From assembly GCA_964491375.1 (NCBI GenBank), contig CAZBGL010000195.1, forward strand, positions 1 through 12,080: a stretch of DNA of 12,080 nt, written 5' to 3'. Position 1 is the stretch's first letter. Each line of letters begins with the position of its first letter. The DNA is from CAZBGL01 sp964491375 (GTDB lineage Bacteria; Desulfobacterota; Deferrisomatia; Deferrisomatales; Deferrisomataceae). The translations under genes were made by a program, and so were the position numbers. Below, piece after piece: positions 6,960 to 12,080 of the stretch. Below the pieces are notes generated by a model. It did not search any database and had not been told where the DNA came from. It saw nothing but the letters and a program-made list of their open reading frames with translations.

Positions 6960-7682
6960 TTACGCAGCGATCCTCTTCAAGATTTCCTCAACCCGGTCTT
7001 CCAGCCGGGTCACGCGTTTTTCCAGGGCGTGATGCTCCTCGCGTTTCACAATGGCCGCGGTCAGATCGTCGATCCGTCGCACGAGGTCCAAGTGGAGTCT
7101 CTCCAAACGGCCGTTGAACTCGTCGAATCGGTGGACCACGTCCATCTGCACTTTGTCGATACGAGAGGTCAAGTCGGCTCGGACCTTGTCGACCGAGGCG
7201 TTCAGGTGGTCCAGGCGCACGTGTACCCGGTCGAACCGATGAATCACATCCTTCTGGAGGTCCTCGGTGCGTCCCGAGAGCTCGGTGCGGACGCCATCAA
7301 CCCGGTCTGAAAGCTCGGTGCGTACTTCCCCGATGCGATCCGAGAGCTCGGTACGGGCTTCCTCGATACATCCCGAGAGCTCGGTGCGGACCTCCTCGAT
7401 GCGCTTGTTCGTTTCGTCGATCCGACCCGAGAGTTCGGTGCGGACCTCCTCGATGCGCCTTGAGAGCTCGGTGCGGACGTCCTCGATGCGCTTGTTCGTT
7501 TCGTCGATCCGGCGGCTCTGGTCCACCAGGTGGGCGTTCATGTCGTCCAGGCGCCTTTGCATCCCTTCGATCGCGCCCTTGATTTCGGCAACATCCTTCC
7601 GGAGGGCGTCGATCTGAGGGGACACCATCTCCTGAAAGAGCTTCCGTATGGCCTCCACGACCGGTTTGGCACTTTCGATCAT
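6960..7682 (-). CDS. Coiled-coil protein with 11-residue (hendecad) repeats
   Basis: A 240-residue, highly charged protein without signal peptide or membrane segment; I do not recognise a named family. Residues 58-148 are built from 11-residue units of the type RIEEVRTELSG, with six copies of RTELS; two 7-residue RIDETNK units interrupt them. Downstream, residues 149-235 continue as a degenerate coiled coil (for example RFDRVHVRLDHL and KRVTRLEDRVEEIL). Eleven-residue periodicity favours a weakly twisted or right-handed coiled coil, so a rod-like oligomer is likely. Only one cysteine occurs (Cys105). The ATG at 7682 has GGAG upstream and a promoter-like pair at 7715-7743; a longer frame to 7778 would add a Pro/Gly-rich, non-coiled extension and is unlikely. 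The stop is TAA at 6962-6960. A scaffolding or tethering role is conceivable but there is no evidence for a specific function. Confidence 0.8.
   Translation of the reverse strand: MIESAKPVVEAIRKLFQEMVSPQIDALRKDVAEIKGAIEGMQRRLDDMNAHLVDQSRRIDETNKRIEDVRTELSRRIEEVRTELSGRIDETNKRIEEVRTELSGCIEEARTELSDRIGEVRTELSDRVDGVRTELSGRTEDLQKDVIHRFDRVHVRLDHLNASVDKVRADLTSRIDKVQMDVVHRFDEFNGRLERLHLDLVRRIDDLTAAIVKREEHHALEKRVTRLEDRVEEILKRIAA
7239..7511 (-). repeat. In-frame 33-bp tandem repeats with a 54-bp composite unit
   Basis: The DNA encoding the hendecads shows units of about 33 bp, visible as recurring gagctcggtgcgga and cctcctcgatgcg. A near-identical stretch of about 45 bp containing gcgcttgttcgtttcgtcga occurs around 7380-7424 and again around 7468-7512, offset by 87 bases (29 codons). 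All units are multiples of three, so copy-number change would keep the frame. This is coding repetition rather than a CRISPR array or an intergenic repeat. Confidence 0.75.
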
Positions 7683-7714
7683 GGTCCACGCTCCGGGAAC
7701 GGCGTAGCAAAACC

Positions 7715-7743
7715 ACCATACTGGACCCGGGCCGGATGGGCAA
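7715..7743 (-). promoter_or_regulatory. Sigma-70-like promoter for the coiled-coil gene
   Basis: On the minus strand TTGCCC (7743-7738) and TATGGT (7720-7715) are separated by exactly 17 bases; each matches four of six consensus positions. The predicted start near 7708 gives a leader of about 26 bases with a GGAG ribosome site. This is a pattern match only, in GC-rich DNA. Confidence 0.45.
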
Positions 7744-7805
7744 GGGCCCGGAGCGGGAAGACCGGGCGGAAAAGGCATGCCGCACGCGGCCCGTCCGTTC
7801 CGTCA

Positions 7806-7837
7806 CCGGGGGCCGGGTGGGCTCGCCCGGCCCCCGG
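7806..7837 (-). terminator. GC hairpin after the lipoprotein gene
   Basis: A perfect 12-bp inverted repeat (CCGGGGGCCGGG and CCCGGCCCCCGG) encloses an 8-base loop, starting about 14 bases beyond the lipoprotein stop. It sits where an intrinsic terminator would be expected, before the next gene's promoter. No T-rich run follows on the minus strand, so it may act with Rho, as a transcript-end stabiliser, or as a weak terminator. Confidence 0.55.
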
Positions 7838-7851
7838 CGGGAGGGGCTGTC

Positions 7852-9663
7852 TCAGTGCAGCCGCGCGACGATCCGGCGGGCCGTGAAGGTCTGGCTGGAG
7901 GAATCGAACCGGCCTTTGGCGCCCAGGAACCGCACGTGGAGCCCGCTTTCCAGTGCGCCCGCCAGGGCTTCGGCAAAGTCCGCGAAGCGGCTGTATACGG
8001 CGGTGCCCCCGTGTCTGCGATGGAGGGCAAACACCCCGCGCTCCGCGTCCTCCGGTTCCACCACGGGGGAGGGATCGGGGTCCAGTCCCGTGGCGATTCC
8101 CGTCCGGTACACGTGGTGGAGGAGCGGCGAGCCCGCAAGGTCCAGGACCAGTCCTTCGGCATCCACCTCCAGTTCTCCGGTGGCGTTCCAGGCCCACCGG
8201 ACCGCAAGCCGGGCGACCGCTTCGGAGGCGTCGGCCACGGTGAGGGCGGTGAAGTCCGGGGGCGCCTCGCCGAAGGGGGACGCGAAACCGAACACCCGGA
8301 CCGGGTCGCCGGCCTCCACGTCCGACAGATCCATGCCTCGCGTGTCCACCTGGTAGTCGGCCGGGTCGGCGTCGTCGGCACGGCCCGTGCCGGAAAAATC
8401 GAACCGCTCGGGCCGTCGGCCCTGGATGTGCTGCAGGGCCAGGCGGAGTTCGCCCTCTTCCGGCTCGATGCCGTTCACCGTGCCCGCGACGCGCGTGACG
8501 AGCAGCCGGATGTGCTCCGCTCGGAACACGGGCGTCCCGTCCTGTGCCTCGTACCGGCCGAACGCCCGGACCCGCTGTGCCACCGAGACGGCGTTCGGGG
8601 CAAGGGCTGCACCGGGGTCGCCCTGCTTGGTGATCCGCACGTCACCGTCGAGGGGCAGTTCCACCTCCTCGTTCAGGTACAGGGCGCCGTCTTGGCGCTC
8701 CAGCGTGGCACCGTGAACGGTGAGGACGTCCCCCGACCGGGCCACCACCAGGCCGGTCAGCACGTCCAGTTCTCCGCCCGGAACGCTCGAGCCGGCATAC
8801 ACCTCCTCGGCGCGGAACGCCCGGGTGGCCGGGTCCAGCGAGCCCTTGGCCGCCACGGCGGTGCCGCTGGGCATGGCTGCGAGAAGGGCCAGGCCCTCGC
8901 GGCCCGAAGCCGTCTGCCCGTCCACCTCGAAGCTCGTGTCGTCGCCCGTGAACACGGTGAGCCGCCCCAGGTCCCCCTCGTGGCGGATCCAGTGGGGCCG
9001 GATGGCGATCACGAACGAGCCGTCCGCTTCGTCCACGGAGATCAGGGGCCCGCGTACCCGGTGGGGTTTGGGGGTGTCGGGGTTGACCTCGGCCACGAGA
9101 ACCGGTTCCACGGTGACCCGCGCCGGCGAGACCGACAGGTCCACCTCGTGGGTGGCCTCGAGGTCGAAGTCCAGGGTGAGGAGGGCCGGAATCCCCGGTG
9201 CCACGACCAGGCGGCGCCGGTTGCTGATCTCCACCCTCAGTTCCAGGCTGGTGAGGGGGGTGCCCGTTTCGTCCACGGCCACGGCCCCAACCGGGGACCC
9301 GTCGGGCCCTTCCACCAGGATCTCCGCGTCCGAGTAGTCCAGGGTGAGGGTCGCGGACACGTAGGCCCCCTGGGGCACGGTGGCCGCCGTCAGGAACTCG
9401 GTCAGGTCCGTGAGTTCGGCAAAGTCGATGCGGGTCTCCAGGGGCAGGGTCTCCACCACCGTGCCGTCCGCGCGGGTGAGTTCCAGGCGTTCCACGCCCA
9501 CCGCGTAGCGGACGAAATCACCCTCGGCGTCGGTGAGGCCCACGAGCACCTGCCCGGTGTCGGTTTCGGCCGTTTCGCTCCCTGTGCCGGTTCCGCAGCC
9601 CGAAAGGGCCAGCAGCGCGGCCGCCAGTGCCGCCAGAAACGCGATTGTCCGTCTCGATCCCAT
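7852..9663 (-). CDS. DUF4382-like lipoprotein of unknown function
   Basis: A 603-residue secreted lipoprotein. The N-terminus MGSRRTIAFLAALAAALLAL is a signal peptide and ends in the lipobox LSGC, with the lipidated cysteine at residue 23, followed by a Gly/Thr/Ser linker. Residues of about 37-195 resemble DUF4382 domains: GQVLVGLTDAEGDFVRYAVGV, then PQGAYVSATLTLDYSDAEI and VTVEPVLVAEV. The rest is a series of beta-rich segments with the DUF5666-like pattern of G-x-V-x-S-x-D-G (for example LTGLVVARSGDVLTVHG and VAGTVNGIEPEEGELRL). The ATG at 9663 is preceded by GGAGGAG. There is no catalytic motif, and composition is acidic with few Lys. It sits alone, divergent from the thiamine genes and followed by a strong hairpin, so it is probably monocistronic. 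It is probably outer-membrane or periplasmic; function unknown. Confidence 0.82.
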   Translation of the reverse strand: MGSRRTIAFLAALAAALLALSGCGTGTGSETAETDTGQVLVGLTDAEGDFVRYAVGVERLELTRADGTVVETLPLETRIDFAELTDLTEFLTAATVPQGAYVSATLTLDYSDAEILVEGPDGSPVGAVAVDETGTPLTSLELRVEISNRRRLVVAPGIPALLTLDFDLEATHEVDLSVSPARVTVEPVLVAEVNPDTPKPHRVRGPLISVDEADGSFVIAIRPHWIRHEGDLGRLTVFTGDDTSFEVDGQTASGREGLALLAAMPSGTAVAAKGSLDPATRAFRAEEVYAGSSVPGGELDVLTGLVVARSGDVLTVHGATLERQDGALYLNEEVELPLDGDVRITKQGDPGAALAPNAVSVAQRVRAFGRYEAQDGTPVFRAEHIRLLVTRVAGTVNGIEPEEGELRLALQHIQGRRPERFDFSGTGRADDADPADYQVDTRGMDLSDVEAGDPVRVFGFASPFGEAPPDFTALTVADASEAVARLAVRWAWNATGELEVDAEGLVLDLAGSPLLHHVYRTGIATGLDPDPSPVVEPEDAERGVFALHRRHGGTAVYSRFADFAEALAGALESGLHVRFLGAKGRFDSSSQTFTARRIVARLH

Positions 9664-10028
9664 GGTTTCTCCTCCTGGTGCCGGAAAGCCGTTCGCGAGG
9701 ATGAGGGGGCTGCGTTACCCATTGGGACGCGGGCGGAAACGAAAGGTTTACCCGGCCCCGTGATCCTTGCCGCGCCCGGAGGGCAGGGCGAGCCGATGGC
9801 CGGTTGGGACCGTGTTCCCTTCTCGGCGAGGGCGCGGTTGACACCGGCTTCGGTTTGGCGTACCAAGAACGCGCGCGGCCGTTGTAGGCATCGTGGCCAC
9901 TTGGTGAAGAAAGCCCATGTGCGAGTCCAACGCGTTTCCGTCGCCGGGCCGCCGGGGGCGTGCCCTCCCGGACCGGATCGCCCGCGACGGGTAGCCCGCC
10001 CGCCGCCCCCAGTCCACCCGGGCCGCCC
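9664..10028. other. Divergent intergenic region between the lipoprotein and thiamine genes
   Basis: These 365 bases separate divergently transcribed genes and must hold promoters for both. On the lipoprotein side only the GGAGGAG ribosome site is clear. On the plus strand a perfect TTGACA box occurs at 9838-9843. I looked for the conserved THI-box parts of a TPP riboswitch (CTGAGA and the ACC-GATCTGGATAATGCCAG type core) on the plus strand and for a GEMM-type motif on the minus strand and found neither. No RNA gene or conserved small ORF is evident. The thiE-like frame is open from a GTG at 9960, so 9960-10028 could be coding if that start is used. Confidence 0.5.
9838..9866 (+). promoter_or_regulatory. 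Candidate promoter for the thiamine operon
   Basis: A perfect TTGACA (9838-9843) is followed after 17 bases by TACCAA (9861-9866), a poor -10 with three of six matches. The predicted transcript would have a leader of about 155 bases before the GTG at 10029. TTGG-CGTA-CCAA at 9855-9866 is a small palindrome overlapping the -10. Pattern match only. Confidence 0.35.
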
Positions 10029-10670
10029 GTGACCCTGCCGTTTCCGCTCGTTGCGATCGCTGACAGGGACTTCCTGGGTGAACACCTGGTGGCGGCCGTG
10101 TGCCGGGTGCTGGAGGCCGGGCTTCCGTGGATCTGCCTGCGGGCCAGGGGGAGCCGCACCGGGGAGCGCACCCGCTGGGCCAGGGCGATCCTGGAGCGGT
10201 GCCCCGGCGCGTTCCTTACGGTGCACGGCGATCCGGAGGCGTGCCGCGCATCGGATGCACCGGGCCTGCACCTTCCGGGCCTGCCGGAGAGCGAGATCGC
10301 CCGGGTCCGGCGCCGCCTGCCCGGGGTGCTCCTGGGGGTGTCGTGCCACACCCGCGCGGAGCTGGTTGCAGCCGCCCGGGCCGGCGCGGACTACGCGTTT
10401 CTGAGCCCGGTGTTCCCACCGGCCTCGAAGCGGGCCGTGCGCGTGCTGGGGCCCGAAGGCTTCCGGAGAGAAGCCGAAGGTGTCAAACTGGCCGTGTACG
10501 CGCTGGGGGGGGTGACGCCGGAGCGGTTCCAGGACGTGGTGGCGGCAGGGGCGCGGGGTGCCGCCGTGCTCGGCGCGCTGTTCGGGGCGCAGGACCTGGA
10601 GGCCCGGGCCCGCGCCTACCTGGAGGCGGTGGAGCGGGCCTTCCGGACGGGCCCCTGGGGAGGGGGTTAG
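10029..10670 (+). CDS. ThiE/TenI-like protein with divergent active site
   Basis: A 213-residue TIM-barrel protein of the ThiE/TenI family. ThiE joins HMP-pyrophosphate and thiazole phosphate; TenI tautomerises the thiazole. Family landmarks are ADRDF (11-15, usual ITDR), ICLRARG (35-41, usual QLREK), GLHLP (79-83, usual GVHLG), GVSCH (103-107), ADYAFLSPVFPPASK (120-134) and ALGGVTPERF (159-168). Several ThiE substrate residues differ: QLREK has become CLRAR and the usual IND is VHGD. The phosphate-binding end of the barrel looks kept. I chose GTG 10029 because it places the first strand a few residues in, as in the family; a GTG at 9960 would add a Pro/Ser-rich tail. It precedes the ThiD-ThiN fusion by one base, so they are cotranscribed. 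It may be a tautomerase or a ThiE relict; true ThiE activity is doubtful. Confidence 0.75.
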   Translation: MTLPFPLVAIADRDFLGEHLVAAVCRVLEAGLPWICLRARGSRTGERTRWARAILERCPGAFLTVHGDPEACRASDAPGLHLPGLPESEIARVRRRLPGVLLGVSCHTRAELVAAARAGADYAFLSPVFPPASKRAVRVLGPEGFRREAEGVKLAVYALGGVTPERFQDVVAAGARGAAVLGALFGAQDLEARARAYLEAVERAFRTGPWGGG

Positions 10671-10671
10671 G

Positions 10672-12080
10672 TTGACCGTAGAACCGGAACAGGAGGGAGC
10701 GTTGCCCGAGGACACGACCCGTCGGGCTCCTCCCCGGGTCCTCACCGTGGCCGGCTCGGACTCGGGAGGGGGTGCCGGGATCCAGGCCGACCTGCGCACG
10801 TTCGCGCTGCTCGGCTGCCACGGATGCTCGGCCGTGACCGCTGTGACCGCCCAGAACTCGGTGGGCGTGCAGGGGGTGTTCCCGCTGGACCCGGGCGCCG
10901 TGGCGGAACAGATCGACAGCGTTCTGGCCGACATGGGGGCCGGTGCGGTCAAGACCGGCATGCTGTTCTCGGCCGGGATCGTCGAGGCGGTGGCCGCCGC
11001 ACTGGAGCGCCACCGGGTGGAGCACCTGGTGGTGGACCCGGTGATGGTGGCCCAGAGCGGGGCCCCACTGCTTCGAGACGACGCGCGCTCCGCCCTGGTC
11101 CAGAGGCTGCTGCCCCTGGCCCGGCTCGTGACGCCCAACCTGCCCGAATCCGAGGCCTTGTGCGGGTTTCCGGTTCGCACGGCATCGGACCGCGAGCGTG
11201 CGGCCCGGGCGATCCTCGAACTCGGTCCCCGGGCCGTGCTCCTCAAAGGGGGGCATGCCGCCGGGGGCGTGGTGGAGGACCTGTTGGTGGAGCGCTCGGG
11301 TGGGGAGCTCGTGCTGCGGGCGCCCCGGGTGGACACCCCCCACACCCACGGGACCGGGTGCACGCTGTCGGCCGCGGTGGCGGCCTACCTGGCCCGGGGG
11401 GAAGGCCTCGGGGCTGCGGTGCGCCGGGCGCATGCGTTCCTGCAGGAGGGCATCCGGAACGCCTACCCCACGGGCAGGGGACACGGCTGCCCGGACCCCT
11501 GGGCGGGATCGCCCCTGGTGGCCCGGGCGCGGGTGCTGGAGCGCCTGTGGGAGGCCTGGGAGATCCTGGAGCGGGCCAACCCGGTGGCGCTCATCCCCGA
11601 GGTTCAGTCCAACCTGGCCGAGGCCCTGCCCGGCGCGGCCTCGGCGGCGGACGTGGCCGCGTTTCCGGGCCGGATCGTGCGGTGCGGCGGCCGGGTGCGG
11701 AGGGTGGAGGGCCCCCGGTTCGGCGCCAGCCGCCACATGGCCCGGATCCTCGTGGCCTCGGCCCGGTGGGGGAGTCCGTTCCGTGCCGTCATGAACGTGC
11801 GCTACGGCGCGGACGTGCTGGAGGCGTGCCGGGCGGCGGGGCTTTCGGTGGAGGGCTTCTCGCGGGCGGACGAGCCGCGGGAGGTGAAGCAGCGGGAGGG
11901 CGGCACCCTGGAATGGGGCACCCTGTCCACGTTGGAGCGGTGCGGTTACGCGCCGGATGCGATCTACGACGAAGGGGACGTGGGCAAGGAGCCCATGATC
12001 CGGATTTTTGGACACACGGCTCCGGACGTGGCCCGCCGGGTGGCGGCCGTGGCCCGGGAGCTGGAACGCCGAGGTGAGCG
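10672..12080 (+). CDS. thiDN: ThiD-ThiN fusion: HMP-phosphate kinase and thiamine-phosphate synthase (3' end outside window)
   Basis: A fused thiamine enzyme with at least 469 residues visible. The N-terminal ThiD domain (about 22-290) phosphorylates HMP and HMP-phosphate: RVLTVAGSDSGGGAGIQADL, VKTGM (93-97), VVDPVMVAQSG, TPNLPESEAL, LLKGGH and HTHGTGCTLSAA (224-235) with Cys230. The C-terminal ThiN domain (about 304 to end) is the alternative thiamine-phosphate synthase best known from archaea and some bacteria: IPEVQSNLAEALPGA, GASRHMARILVA, AVMNVRY, KQREGGTLEWG and DAIYDEGDVGKEPMIRIFG. The TTG at 10672 has GGAGG eight bases upstream and lies one base after the previous stop; a second in-frame TTG at 10702 with AGGAGGG close upstream is also credible. 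No stop occurs before 12080, but the ThiN motifs are complete, so only a few C-terminal residues should be missing. Both domains look intact. Confidence 0.92.
   Translation, partial: MTVEPEQEGALPEDTTRRAPPRVLTVAGSDSGGGAGIQADLRTFALLGCHGCSAVTAVTAQNSVGVQGVFPLDPGAVAEQIDSVLADMGAGAVKTGMLFSAGIVEAVAAALERHRVEHLVVDPVMVAQSGAPLLRDDARSALVQRLLPLARLVTPNLPESEALCGFPVRTASDRERAARAILELGPRAVLLKGGHAAGGVVEDLLVERSGGELVLRAPRVDTPHTHGTGCTLSAAVAAYLARGEGLGAAVRRAHAFLQEGIRNAYPTGRGHGCPDPWAGSPLVARARVLERLWEAWEILERANPVALIPEVQSNLAEALPGAASAADVAAFPGRIVRCGGRVRRVEGPRFGASRHMARILVASARWGSPFRAVMNVRYGADVLEACRAAGLSVEGFSRADEPREVKQREGGTLEWGTLSTLERCGYAPDAIYDEGDVGKEPMIRIFGHTAPDVARRVAAVARELERRGE

Noticed and set aside
7239..7511. CRISPR-like array from regularly spaced repeats
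   Set aside because: The repeats are adjacent, in frame and translate to a coiled coil; there are no unique spacers or cas genes.
7777..10032. 751-codon plus-strand open frame opposite the lipoprotein gene
   Set aside because: The minus strand carries a signal peptide, lipobox and ribosome site; the plus frame is low-complexity and has no credible domain.
9402..12015. Long minus-strand open frames opposite the thiamine genes
   Set aside because: The plus strand encodes unmistakable ThiD and ThiN motifs; the minus frames are Arg/Pro/Gly-rich shadows.

Overview
The window is very GC-rich (by eye roughly 70%), with compact bacterial genes, GTG/TTG as well as ATG starts, and strong Shine-Dalgarno sequences. 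Together with the ThiD-ThiN fusion and a flagellar-type nonulosonic acid locus, this suggests a GC-rich, Gram-negative-like bacterium, possibly of the Desulfobacterota. That placement is a weak inference; no rRNA or tRNA is present to support it.

Region 1 (1-6708, minus strand) is a tightly packed sugar-biosynthesis operon. In transcription order it holds pseB (4,6-dehydratase, interrupted by an in-frame amber codon), pseC (aminotransferase), a short NeuB-type nonulosonate synthase, a class III (glutamate-1-semialdehyde aminomutase-like) PLP enzyme, an aldo/keto reductase, an SpsF-type cytidylyltransferase, and pseG (nucleotide-sugar hydrolase, cut by the window edge). Most junctions are 4-base ATGA or GTGA stop/start overlaps. 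PseB, PseC and PseG are the first steps to pseudaminic acid. The four genes between pseC and pseG do not match the textbook PseH/PseI/PseF set, so the final sugar may be pseudaminic acid made by variant enzymes or a different nonulosonic acid. Such sugars usually decorate flagellin or surface polysaccharide.

Region 2 (6709-7851) has the leader region of that operon, with a short perfect palindrome, and a gene for a 240-residue, almost entirely coiled-coil protein built from 11-residue repeats. A plausible sigma-70 promoter lies just upstream of that gene.

Region 3 (7852-9663, minus strand) is one large lipoprotein gene (lipobox cysteine at residue 23, DUF4382-like N-terminal part), followed by a perfect 12-bp GC hairpin.

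Region 4 (9664-10028) is a 365-base divergent intergenic stretch. It contains a perfect TTGACA box on the plus strand but no thiamine riboswitch that I can recognise.

Region 5 (10029-12080, plus strand) is a thiamine operon: a divergent ThiE/TenI-like protein, then a ThiD-ThiN fusion (HMP-phosphate kinase plus the alternative thiamine-phosphate synthase) that runs off the window within a few codons of its expected end. ThiN can replace ThiE, which fits the altered active site of the ThiE-like neighbour.

The most interesting points are the single nonsense codon in an otherwise intact pseB, the non-canonical four-gene cassette inside a pse operon with a synthase lacking its SAF domain, the ThiE-like/ThiN pairing, and the hendecad coiled-coil protein. 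No mobile element, CRISPR array or RNA gene was recognised.
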